A DNA stretch of 64,000 nt, taken from assembly GCA_010405405.1 (NCBI GenBank), contig MU004240.1:1022882-1086881 (forward strand), written 5' to 3'. The notes under the pieces were generated by a model. That model was not told the DNA's origin. It ran no database searches and was given only the letters and a program-made list of their open reading frames with translations. The stretch is from Microthyrium microscopicum. Taxonomy: Eukaryota; Ascomycota; Dothideomycetes; Microthyriales; Microthyriaceae. Below, in pieces: positions 32,456 through 43,974 of the stretch. A program made the position numbers and the translations under genes. Position 1 is the stretch's first letter. Every line of letters begins with the position of its first letter.

Positions 32456-33006
32456 CTACGTTCGTTGTTGACGATCGCCGTAGCGACGAGGGCGGTCCTG
32501 CTGTGCCTGTTGGGCAACAGCCTCGATGGTGGTTGGAATGCTGTCGAACTGTCGCAAATATCATGTCAGTAAATTGATTCACAACAGCAAAAGTTTGGAG
32601 AGGACGTACACCCATGCTCTTAAGCAAGTCCTTGGTATCTTGGTCGACGGTGATAGAGCCGGCCTCAGAGTAGTCGAGAGCAGAGACTTCAGGAACGTAT
32701 TGATCCTTGCGCTCACGCTCTTCTTCTTGGAGCTTGAAGGAGATACCGCGGACGGGGCCTCGTTGAATACGCTTCATCAAATGAGTGGTGAAGCCAGCAA
32801 TCTACCAAGCGCACTGTTAGCCTCTGCTCCAATTGGCAGGCTTGAAGACTCATTCTCACCTTGTTGCGCAGACGCTTGGAAGCAATGATGGCGATTTCAT
32901 CGCAGATTCGCTTGTTGGTCTCGAAGTCGAGGGTGAGCTTTGGGTAGTACCGCTCAATGATGACCTTGGCGGACTTTTTGACTGTCTTTGTTCGAACGCG
33001 ACCCAT
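32456..33006 (-). CDS. RPS17: 40S ribosomal protein eS17
   Basis: Minus-strand exons 33006-32860, 32801-32610 and 32548-32456, 143 residues. The N-terminus [20 protein letters not shown], then [40 protein letters not shown] and VPEVSAL are the conserved eS17 sequence. The second donor must be GTACGT after a GGT codon: an overlapping GT one base earlier would shift the frame. The C-terminal exon ([19 protein letters not shown]) is variable in the family. eS17 lies in the small-subunit head region. Multiple short introns fit fungal ribosomal protein genes. Confidence 0.96.
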
Positions 33007-33329
33007 TTTGGCGACTTGTTGGAATGGCGGGACGGTGATGAGTGGTACTGTCTATCAAAGTTCGTGAGGATTGTGGTGGGTTGGTTGTAGATTTCTGTGT
33101 GGGCTTGGCGCGGACATTCTGGCAGTCCGTGCGCCAAAGCGGGGCGGAATCTCCTATCTTTTAGCGGAACTAACACAAAGTCTTGGCATAAAACAATTGT
33201 CAACAACAGGAGTGCAATAAACGTTAACATCTGCGGGTTGGATTGAAAATCATTAATCATTAGAAATCTCATTGGCTACTAGATACCACGCAAATCTGAT
33301 AAGCTAGCTTCTTCAAAAGAAAGCCACAT
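33007..33329. other. spacer upstream of eS17
   Basis: Short region between the eS17 start and the ATG11 stop, both minus strand; contains the eS17 promoter. No specific element was recognised. Confidence 0.5.
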
Positions 33330-36300
33330 TCATTTCTTCTTGCTTCCACTTTCCAAACTAAGATCAAATTGCCAGAGAGAATCCCACAACCCGCCCTTGC
33401 TTCGACCTCTGGCCTTGCTAGGCGATTCTACAGGTCCCCCAGAATTCGTCCGTGAAGGGGACATCCGAGATTTCGAGGGCGATGGGGTGGGTTCTTCTGC
33501 AAGTGGTGAAGTGGGTGTGTGACTTTCAGCAGGCTGGCCCTCCTACACATTGACAGTCAGCTCTTAGTCATTGCGAGACTCATGGTCCGAAGAGCTGGTC
33601 TCGTCTAACCTCTTCATGATTCTGATTCGTCGCCTGCCCCTCTGAAGGGGCTGAGTTCTGCACGTTTCGTAAGCTCGAGGCTTGTGAAGTACTACGCAGA
33701 TGGCCCATTATGCCTAGGCTTTTTGGGGGGCTGCTGGCATTTTCAGGTGTGTCAGCAAGAGCTTCATCGGAGCCTGGCTTGCGAATGCCAAGTGCTGGCG
33801 CTAGTTGCCCACTCTTTTTGCTGTTTACGCTGCTACGTCGCGAGTCCAGACTCTTGCTGAGTTGTCGAGATACCTCATCCGCCTCACCAGGCTTCTTTTT
33901 GAGCATACGGATGCTGCCTTGAGCATCAACATTCGCTGCTGACACCGTGGCTTTTCCTAGCCCTGGCGTTGATGGAGCACCAGCCTTTTCCTCTTGAGCG
34001 TCAAGCATGTACCAACGAAGCCCATCACTGAGATCGAAAGGATTGTCATCATCAATGGAAGCACCACCCTCGCTTGTCTCGCCGATTGATCTTCCGTCAG
34101 CTGCCCTGGTAGATCCAACAGTCTTTGATAGATCTACGATTCGCTCTTCGACCTTGGTGATGCGAGCAACAAGCCAATCCTTATTTGCAAGACGATGGCC
34201 ATCCTGTTCACGGAGGAAGTAGTGCGGAGCGCCCACATTGAATGCAGCCCAGGGACGGGTGATTTGATTGCGTGTTGGGAGAAACAGCGCCAGGTCACCC
34301 TCTTTGAAGCCTCGATATGCAATTTTTTCATGAGAGTCGGATTGATACTTCCTAGATTTGTCCCGGTAAGCGCGAGCTTCTCGTTGCCATTTCCGAGCTG
34401 TGTGTTCTATATCACGCATACGTTTGGCAATAGCTTCGCAGAAAGTGTCAAGGTTAAATTGGTCGATTTTCCCAACAAACTCGGTGAATTTGGACTCTTC
34501 TTCCTTCGGTGACTCCTTCTCCATCCACAGTAAAGAGCTCAGGTCTGAGAGGTCGGCTAAAAGCTTTTTCGCCGGGGTAGATGCGGATTGTTGAACATGG
34601 AGCAATGTCGACTGCTCACCCAAAACACTGCTGTTACTGATCTTTGATGCGCGCTGGATCGTCATCGAGTCCTTCTCATAAATCACTGCAAAGCCGAGGG
34701 TCTCCAGTAGGCCAAATAGTCGGTCATTTTGCTTGTAGAGGCGATGTGTGATCTCTTTGGCACGCTGGGCTCGCTCGTCCAACCGAGTAGTTGCGGTCCG
34801 CGAAGATGCTTCCAAAGCTCGATGTCGAGATTGAAGGGATATCAACCCGACGTCTAAGCTGTTAATGTGAGACTTGGCTTCTGCAAGTTTAGAGCCTAGG
34901 TCAGTGACTTTGGCTTCCTCCTCTGCGAGGCGTTGACGAAGCGACTCTGATCCTGTCTCTCCATCTGTGAATTTTGCTCTCAGGTCCTGCAGATGGGTGC
35001 GCTCTTCTTCCAGCTGGGCCTCAATGGACGCAGCCTTCGCTCTCTCGGCCGCGAGATCCTCTTGCGCCTTGGTTATATCACTCTCTCGTGAATCCAACTT
35101 CATTGCAAGGGAAGAGACCTCTGCTTTTTGCGAATCGAGGGAGCTTTGAATGCTATCATTCTCAGATCGCGCTAAAGCCACTGCTTGCGTTAATTCTTTA
35201 GCTTGTTCAGCAGACTGATGGGCAGTCTCCTCCAATTCTCGCATAAGTTTTGTAAAATCGAGAGGGGCATCTACATTCGGCGACAAAGCACTGAGAATGT
35301 TGGTAAGATATTCCTTGACTTCGTTATCTCGACGGTCAGTGTCAGAGCGTTGGTCTTTGAGCTTGTCTTCGAGTGAGCGAACGCGAGCTGTTGAATCTCT
35401 TCTAGCTTGATCTAGCTCTGCCATAACCTCGTCGATACGACGTTCTGAGCCATTACGTTCATTGTCTCGACTTCCAAGAAGTCGATCCATCTCGTCATCA
35501 GCTTCTTCAACCTTGAGCTTTAGCTTCTCGATCTCGTCCTCCAAAGCTTTTCGCTCATCGCCAAATTCTTTCTGTTTTGATTCCATATTCTCCATGATAT
35601 CTTTCTTGGTAGATGTAGCTTCCTCAAGCTGAGTCCAAATAGTTTGTATTTCAATATCCTTGTCCTGTAAATCTTTCTCCAATGCAGTCCTGGCTAATTT
35701 TTGTTCGGCCAGTTGGGCTTCGAGTTGTACCACACGCCTTGCTGACACCTTGTCTTCTGATGGTTGATTTGAAAAGCGGCGTGATGCCATAGAGGGTCTT
35801 CGAGAGCCAGCCTCCGGAGGTCTTGGAGATGCTGATGCTGTCCGATCCGGGAACTCTGGAACTGGACCAGCTTCTTGATAAAGGCCATTTTGCGATGGGG
35901 AGACACTCGTGACTGACATGCGACTCAGTTGGCTTTGACGATGTAAGAGATCTTCCAGCTTGCGTACCCGGCTCTTGCTGCTCTTGAGCTCTTCTTCTAG
36001 TTTGGTAGCTACCTCTTTCAGCACTCGAGCCTCATCTTCACCTCGTAATAATAAGGAGCCTTTGCCAAAACCAGCCTCGTGAATGCTGCCATTCTTGAAG
36101 GCCTTTGCCCGTTTGACTTGCTGCCGGGTTGGTTTGTCAAGTTCTCGAATCATCTCATTAATAAATTCTATTGCTTCCGAAAGTCCTGGTAAAGCCTGTA
36201 GTGACCGGAGGTATTCTTCCAGATCCTTTCGACTCGCTGGTGGCCAGGCACTTTCTTCTCCGTGTAAATTAATCTCCAGTCCTAATACGGCCCCATCCAT

Positions 36301-37734
36301 GTGCTCTGGTACAATGTCCTTCATGCTCTTCAGCCACTTCTTACGTCGCCTATGCTCTTCTTCTTGGTATCCAGCAACCTCCTCCGCGAGATTGGATGAA
36401 TCTCTGCGCATTTTGTCGACCCACTCATGTCTTCGAATGGCTTCAATAAGAAGGGATCCATATATAGTTGGAATGTCGGACACAATGGTTATTCGGTCCA
36501 CTATTGTCCAGTCTTGGTCTGACATGCGCAAAGAATTTACGGCGTCTTTCAGAGTACCTTGCTGGGACTCTACACTGGCGACCATTTGAAGAATATCTGC
36601 TGCTCGTACAACCTGGGCATTCTTCTGCTCCACTGTTTGCCGAAGCAATTCGCCCATCTCCTTGGCACATTCCAGGAGATTTGGAAGCAAATTTTTGGTG
36701 TGTAGAAGCGCAACCCGCGAAGCCTGAGAAGTTGATTTTGGCTCATTGCGCAAACCCAAGATGGTCTCACAGTCGGAGGAGATCTTTTTTGCGATAGCCT
36801 CAATCTCATCGACAAGCTTTTGCGGTTCATGCTGGGCGTCAATCATAGAGCGACTTCGAGCAACATCCAGTCCACGTTTCAGCTCTTCCAGCTGCGCGTT
36901 GAGGTTTTTAAGAGACGTCTCGAAGTCATGGATCTGTGTTCCGAATCTTGAAAATATCTCCTTACTCTCTGCAACTGCAACCTCTGCAGCTTTATGGTCA
37001 ACAAACGCTGCTAGCGTAGTTGTGCCTCCCACGGACTTTCGCTTAGTCCCTTTCCCGGGACCTTGAACAAAGAATTTTTGGAAGGTTTCCAGGGCAGGTA
37101 CGCTATTCAGTTTGTCTAGGTTGACGTCGATCACGTTTGCTTTGGCAGTTGTGTCTCGCGATGTTTCTAATAGTCCATTCTGAAAGTCGCTCAGCTTCTT
37201 CTCGATAGATTTGATGGGCCCTTCGATGCTTGTAGTAGCAAGCCGTATACCATGTTCGACCACGATACGCTGTGACAGCAGACCCTCGGCATCTTGTTGT
37301 AGTGCTTTGCATCGCGCGAGCAGGTCATTCGCCCATTCTCGACGTTCTTTAAACAAGATCTGCCATGCCTTTAAGCTCTTGGAATCTAGGAGAGTATCGG
37401 GAAATGGCTCAGGATTGAAGGGGGTAGGTAATGGAGTCAAGTTGACATTGTCTAACGCGGTGCCTGTGGGAGAAAATAGAACGCGATCAAAGAGAAATAT
37501 CTCATTCTAAGCTCCAGTTAATAAGAGTGCGACCAGCCAGCATGATATACTCGCCTCGGTCAGGAAGTTCTGCAGCCGGAGAGGCTTTCCCTTGTTGGTC
37601 AGCAATATCTGGTCCTCGGCAGGAATATTGAAAGCTCGCTCAATCCAAGCGCGCAAGTCGTCGAGAGAGGTAGGCGCGGGCTGAGGAACTTGGAGAGAAT
37701 CCCCTGACGGGATGGCATAAATCTGGATCGACAT
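33330..37734 (-). CDS. ATG11: autophagy-related protein 11
   Basis: Minus-strand exons 37734-37555, 37506-33610 and 33542-33330, 1429 residues. The ubiquitin-like N-terminal region begins MSIQIYAIPSGDSLQV and continues into the conserved EIFLFDRVLFSP across a 48-nt intron that starts with GC instead of GT. Most of the rest is coiled coil (heptad-rich from about residue 500 to 950). The C-terminal Atg11 domain includes FKEGDLALFLPTRNQITRPW, AFNVGAPHYFLRE and WLVARITKVEERIVD. The last exon ends GGLWDSLWQFDLSLESGSKK, a typical terminal motif. Atg11 is the scaffold for selective autophagy: it binds cargo receptors, Atg1 and Atg9 at the phagophore assembly site. The region before the last exon is Ser/Pro-rich. 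Confidence 0.93.
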
Positions 37735-39057
37735 GCAGACGGGACCAAAGCATTTCTCCCATCAGCACTTGGTCTGGGTTGGAAAATGGGGGGCAGTTGG
37801 GTAGGTAGTAGGTGGAGTAGTTGAGACGTGGGCAGTTGGATTACTAGATGAAGTGGAGAAGAAGCTTTGAGGTTTATCTTGGTACTCTAGTCTCTAGGGA
37901 TCTAGCATGGATCGTGCTTGATGCAGTTCCCTTGGAAGGTGAGGTCGACGTTCAACTGTGGCGCTGACAAAGCAAAGCCACCTGCCAGCAGCTGGAGGCC
38001 TCCAACATCAACTTCTATCCCTTTGACAACTAAGACATCTCCAACATCATCTGAGCCGTCCACCTGAAGTCTGTCTCACACAGCCTTGCCTATTCGTCAA
38101 TGTATCCTCCCTCAAGCAAACAAGGTTGCTAGTGTAACTCAACGAATATGTTGGCTGACTGGAGCAAATACCGCGAAGACACCGAGTGAATCATCAGGCC
38201 CTTCACGACTGAACACCAACATCAAAGACGCCTGACTGAACCAGTGATACCTTGGAGCGTTGGACTGGCATGATCGAGGTAGCTTGCTACGTTCCATAGC
38301 TCGAGTCTTGAACTTGTTTGCTTCATGTCAGGCTAAAATCTTGCCTGACAATTTCGAGTCCAGTGTAAACACGCAGGATCAACGCTATAAGACATGTGAC
38401 TACAACGGATTGTTATTCAAAAAGTCCCCACGGGAACTTGTTAAACAGCCTCAGACCACATATATTCAAAAGCAGGGATCTGTCCATCATCAAAGGGATC
38501 GAGTGACGTCCGAACCACCTCGCCCTACTCTACTTTTTGGACAACTGTGGTTTACTTCAGCCACTTGCCCTTTCCTAGCCCATGATTGCTTCATATCCTG
38601 AAGTCCCTTCTCTGTCAAACTCGCCAGCCAAGATGATATCGGAGATGAGATAGCTAAACTCAATCTTGGCAGAGTACGGATAGGCAGATCAGCAAATGAC
38701 GAGTAGCACATGATCTCTGGGTTACAAAAGATTGCCATCCTACCTTGTAATGAAAGTTTATCATCTGGTACTCAGCCCTATAGACGATCTCAAAATCTAA
38801 ATCATTTCGGACCGAGTTTGCTGAATGCTAATCCAACTTGCCAATATCACTTTGCAACGCTGGCGCGTTTGCGATCTTTCACTGTCACTAGGAATCAAAT
38901 CCTCGATGTGGTAAAGGCGCATTTTTATTTGGTAATATACATTGATTTCGATTACCAGTCCAGGTAGTATTTCCTCCTATCGTCTTGTACAGTGATCATG
39001 GACAAACTTCGTCCTGTCCACTTTTCATCGTTGGCGCCTGGAGAGAGCTTTATGCAT
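37735..39057. other. gene-poor stretch upstream of ATG11
   Basis: About 1.3 kb. The part nearest ATG11 should be its promoter and leader. The rest has only short frames without protein character. No transposon or RNA gene was recognised. Confidence 0.45.
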
Positions 39058-39285
39058 CTAGAACCAGTTGCGGTTGCGGTATTGGTCGCAGTAAGATGGG
39101 CGCTGGGAGCGTGGGATGTCGCGGCACATGTTTTCACGATCCCTCTCGCATTGTTGGTATCGTGCCTCACGGTCTCGTGGGATGCTCTGGCATGGATCCT
39201 GAGGAGCAGCAGCCTCAGCTGGAGCAGCGAAGGCGGTGGCGCTGAGGCCAATGGCGGCAATGATGAAGGTTTGGAGGAAATGCAT
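39058..39285 (-). CDS. small secreted cysteine-containing protein
   Basis: Single exon of 75 residues from the ATG at 39285. Residues 1-20 (MHFLQTFIIAAIGLSATAFA) are a classic signal peptide ending at an Ala-x-Ala site, followed by a short Ala-rich pro-like segment (APAEAAAPQ). The mature part is hydrophilic, with four cysteines (in DPCQSI, YQQCERD, NMCRDI and SYCDQY), able to form two disulfides, and many Arg, Asp and Gln. No family recognised. Size, signal and cysteines fit fungal small secreted proteins, some of which act as effectors, but nothing here proves that. It sits alone between two gene-poor stretches, a common setting for such genes. Confidence 0.72.
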   Translation of the reverse strand: MHFLQTFIIAAIGLSATAFAAPAEAAAPQDPCQSIPRDREARYQQCERDRENMCRDIPRSQRPSYCDQYRNRNWF

Positions 39286-41416
39286 TGTCAATGCTTGGTG
39301 GTGTTTTGTAAAAGAGAGTAGTTGGGTTTGATTGTAGAACTGTGAAGTGAATGACTGAGCTGGTTGATGGTTCCTGTTTTAGACGGCATCGGCAAGAGTC
39401 TTTATATACCCAGCCGTTGCCACCATGATAGCTAGTACGATTGTTGCTCAACGGGGATATCTAGAGGACAGTCTGGCCGGGACAGCCGGCCAAGATTCTA
39501 TTTTGGTGAAAAATTTACCATTCACACGATCGCAATATACTACATGCAGAATATTACCACCTTGCCCCTAGTCTCAAACTGTCAAATTGAGAATGATATT
39601 GTTCACACGGGCCGACTCAATGACCTATGATCGTCGGATGGAGATACCATGGAACACACCTTTTGGAAAGACTAACTACAGCAACAGGTATGTTGACATA
39701 TGAATTGCGATTCTCTGTGGCCAGGCACACTGGAGCCCTACCTAACAGCTCGGTCAGTAGACAATAACCTTGAAGCAAATTACGACACGAGCTACGGGTA
39801 GTAACACCTAGTGACGGTCGTCGAAACATGCTGTAGCTCTAGCAGATCATAACTTTATTCCTTTTTCAGCCTCATCAAGAGCTCTTGAGAGTCTTAAGTC
39901 AAAGAAATGGAGGCCAGTAACCGTTGGAAGGTTTCTTTCTTTCCAGGCGAGAATTACAAATGTCCAAATATCTCTGTCAACATTCGATCTGTTCCAAAAT
40001 CAACAACATCTTAAGTCTGGACGATGACTACTTTGTGGTTTCCCGTCAGATGTGTCCAATATGCTCCAATATCGTCGTTGAATTTCCATTTTTGGCCCCT
40101 CGAAAAGAAGCTTTTCCTTGTTATAGGTCACTATCCAATATCCAATATAATTTGGCGTCTATTTCTCCAGAATGGCTCCCCTGCTGTCAATTCAAGTACC
40201 CGCACAAGTGTATTTATCACCCTTTGTGAATGATATACAACCACACAGGGCAGCCAGAGTTCCCAGTGTCCAGCTTTCAAAAAGCGAGCCGCTGTCAAAT
40301 GTGACGCATTGATGCCGTTTATAACCTGTTAATTTGTGATGTAACCGCCAGATTAGATTAAAATACCGAGAGTCAATATACCATTCAGAGGCAAAAAAGG
40401 CTTGCCCTGTTGGTACGGCCAAGCACTTTGAATTAACAAATGTCTTGACTTTTGACTTTGGTTCCTATCAGTTCCTAAACAAGCGATTTGCTCGACCCCA
40501 AATCGGGGCCATATGTATAGAGCAATATCTTCATATCATGTTCGATCGTCAATTTCTTGCCAAGCTGTAATTGTCACATATACCACATCTTTTGCAGCTG
40601 AAACTGTCCTGGCCCCAAACATAATCGGACAAGTTCTCGCAAGACAAGGATGGATACAATTGAGCGTTCTGATCGCCAATCTGGGCCTTTGTCTTCAACA
40701 CCGGCCATAAGATAGCCTCTTTGGTAGCTTTCAAGCCCCAGCAATCAAGTGATACGCTACTTCGACACACAGAATCAATTCAGCGCTGACCCAAGTTTTC
40801 TGCGTGATTAGAAAGGGGGAAATGATACTCTACTGTGACCTTTAAACAGGTAAATTGAGCGTTATTTGGTGATATTTTTGGATACTTGAAGATTACTCTA
40901 GAGTATTGCTTTACCCATATCCAGGTACGAGTGAAGCTTAATCTGCTCAGCTGTGGAGAGATATAGTACTTCATATGGCCTATATACTGACATGTAGCCA
41001 AATATAGAACAATTTGGCCAATTTTCAACAATTCGGGGTCCGGCAAGCCGCTATGATTTGACCGTGCGAGTTATTGACAAAAACGTCGTTCTAGAAAAGT
41101 TCGATAATATCAAGAAATCTAAAGATATGCCATCTCGTCCGTTTCAACGGTTCACGTCCTGGGTCACCGTACAACAAACCAATATATCGTAGCCACAAAA
41201 ATAGCTTTTTGACATGGAAAAAGGCCGGAGCGCCTGATATTGGAAACTCTCGCATAACCTCTAAGTTTACTTTTACAATGTTATGATCACACAATGATGT
41301 CTCAAATCTATGTTTCGTCAAATCTATGTTCCACTTCCCGAGACTCCCGTGCTCAAAAACGCTGCTCGCTCTGAAATGAAAATATCGCTATCGTAGAAAC
41401 GATGATTAAAAAGTCA
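39286..41416. other. AT-rich gene-poor tract
   Basis: 2.1 kb with only short frames on both strands and a visibly high AT content. It begins with the promoter of the small secreted protein, where a TATATA-like run at 39403-39408 lies about 115 bases upstream of the start. No coding exon, terminal repeat or transposon domain was recognised in the rest. Confidence 0.45.
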
Positions 41417-42981
41417 TCAATGCGTTGTGGAAGACATCCCTGGACCAACTTGAAAGATACTGTTTCGCTCTCCTTCATCCCCTCTAGGAATACCACCGCG
41501 TTGAATCTCCTGATTAGGGTAGTAGAACGCGCTGATTGCAATGATCAGGTATACGAAGATGCATAGCAAGCCTTCCAGGTAGTTGCTCTTTCCGTCACGC
41601 ATTAGGTTGCCAACGACAATGATTGCGAGTATTAAGACTGCTGCGTCGAAGATCTCAAAGTTTAGGTCCATCGGAACTCCAATGCCCCATCCGATTAGGA
41701 CAATCAAAGGTGTGTTGAGCAAGGCAGTCTGAACTGAGGATCCGAGGACATGGGAAAGCGCAAAGTTAATGTGTCCATCCCAGGCCTCGTCGACGGCTGT
41801 GATGTGCTCGGCTGCTTTTTCCACCAACGGTACCAGAATCAGACCGAGGAAACTAATCTTCAAGTCAGCGACTGGATACACGGGATATCCCTCTTCGTTG
41901 ACGAATCACTTACGCATCTTTGATATGCCTCTCTTCAACAATAAAGTCAATACCATCTACTAGGAATATGGCCATGAATGTCACACAGATGATGCCCATA
42001 ACGACGGCCACAAGTGCTTCGCTAGCAGTCAATCGTCCCTTCTTTCGGTCTTTGTGCTCCACTTCATCTTTGTGCGATTCGAAAATATCGTTGTACATGC
42101 TATGATGCGAATGCATTTGAAACCAGACGTAGACGAGGTATGCGGCGAGTAGAATGACCGAAGTTCCTCTACTGATTTTGAGTACTTTGTTAACGACATT
42201 ATCAGTAGTGGATTTAGCGCTGCTGAATATTGCTGGCAAGACGAGTCCCACTGTACACAGTCAGTGTTACTAACAGATTGAACTGATATTGAGTCGAGAA
42301 TCTTACTTCCAGCAACCAACATCAGGCCATTGGCAACTTCACTGATAGCCTGGTGGAACTCCTGTTCTTCTCTTCTTATACCGCCTGCAAAGAAACATAG
42401 TCCTAAGCAGAGCAGTAAATTGGCCAGAATGCTTCCCAAGATAGCCGCTTTGATGACAGGGACATTCTTACTACCTCTGCGAACCAAAACGATGAGCAGA
42501 ATGAGCTCAACCAGTGATCCTAAAGTCGTTTCCAGCATAACTCCTATCACTCGTGGTAATTTGTTGGCCAATTCTCCTCCTGCGAAGCCTAGTAGATTTG
42601 CGGACGGAACCATGGCGATATATGGGAGTATAAAGTTGAGTAAATGATAATCCGGCTTTGCAAAGTGTAGTGCAAAAGCAAACGGCACGACGGGCCAAAG
42701 CACGTTAACTGCCTGTTCCTCATATCAGTTTTGCCTTCGCCATCGGCGTTTCTTGAACTTACCTTTGATAGCGTACATGAGCTTCTAAAGCATATAAGCA
42801 CAAACTTCAACGGATGAAAACCTCGCCGTCCACTCTCGCCCGCCGGATGAATATGCCACCCCCGTTTCTTTTCTTCATTATGAGTCGGCAAATCTCTCGC
42901 GCCATCATCTCTCTTCTCTCTCGACTCCAGCGACAACTGTGGCGAGTGAAAGGACGTAAGCGTATGCTGTGGATGCTCCAT
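41417..42981 (-). CDS. vacuolar Ca2+/H+ exchanger (CAX/Vcx1 type)
   Basis: Minus-strand exons 42981-42763, 42712-42307, 42250-41914 and 41852-41417, 465 residues. The N-terminal 65 residues are hydrophilic, then about eleven membrane segments follow. The two CAX repeats are visible: the first centres on LETTLGSLVELILLIVL and AAILGSILANLLLCLGLCFF, the second on PLVEKAAEHITAVDEAW and FALSHVLGSSVQTALLNTPL. Between the halves lies a His- and acid-rich loop (MHSHHSMYNDIFESH). Such carriers use the vacuolar proton gradient to store calcium. In the first repeat the usual Gly-Asn-x-x-Glu reads Gly-Ser-Leu-Val-Glu, a change at a cation-site position. The last acceptor is GATTAG at 41853-41854, chosen because it restores IKDAFLGLILVPLVEK. 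Confidence 0.92.
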
Positions 42982-43974
42982 ATTGTGGCGCCGAAAAGGA
43001 GAGACGTCAAGTCCGGCCAGTGCTGAGCTTGGTCGCTGCTACGCGATAGCTGGAGCCGTGGGTCGGAATGGCAAATGGTACGGTGAAGGTGGTAGTGGCT
43101 TTTCGTCCATTATTTCTTTCTTGGTGCGACAGGTTTTTGTTCTATATTTGTTAATGTTTGGGGGGAGTGATGCGGAGGGCTCTGTGCTTGTGTTTCGGAT
43201 TCAAGCGTTCCTGTAAACAACGGTAATATATTTGGGAATCGAGCGATAAGGTACGCGGCTTTTAGGAGGAGGGCTTGAACGAATAAGCTGGTAGCAAAGT
43301 ACTGATAGGATGTGAAGTGATTTATGTTGTGGTTGAATTATGGGTGGGTGATGATCAAGCATTGGACATCTTTGACAGCCTTGGAAAAGCTTGTCTGTAG
43401 AAGAGCTGTTTTTTCAGTGGAAAGAACAACGGCTCCAAGTTCTTGATGTTTCGTTACGCAGGGCAAGCTTTGATGTTCAGGCAGGCGAGATAAGAATGCT
43501 GCTCTTGCTGGTGCGCATATGGGATCCTTCCTACCTCGAGTAAAGGCGGGCTTCCATACAGAGCCATTGCACAAGAATTCTTCTACTTCAGCGGATTAGG
43601 TATCCTAGTTCTTCTCTCTGAAAATATTAAGTAGCAAGTACCTAGCATATATGAAATGTGCTAGGAGGATGGCGAGATTGCATATCCTGTAGCATGAGAT
43701 GTTTCATTATGGTTGACCCAAAGATTGCACTGTTAAAGCCGCAAAAGTCAGCTCATTATCCTGTATCTCGTTATCAATATAAACAGACTCAGCTTTCGCT
43801 AGAGAAGAAAGGAAACAATTATGGTGTTCATGTTGAATTGTAGATCTAGTTTACCTACTTGCGCTGTAGTTGATCAATGAATTATATGCGCCGTGAAAAC
43901 AAGCTCCGTGAAATTTCCGCTAATTCCATTGTATGATTTGAGCTGGGACGAAATCTCCAGCCGTTCGAAGACGA
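42982..43974. other. spacer, no gene seen
   Basis: About 1 kb between two minus-strand genes. It must contain the exchanger's promoter and the 3' UTR of the C1-tetrahydrofolate synthase. Only short frames; no element recognised. Confidence 0.45.

Noticed and set aside
39286-41416. Possible transposon or LTR-type remnant
   Set aside because: AT-rich and empty, but no recognisable coding remnant or repeat pair; composition alone is not evidence.
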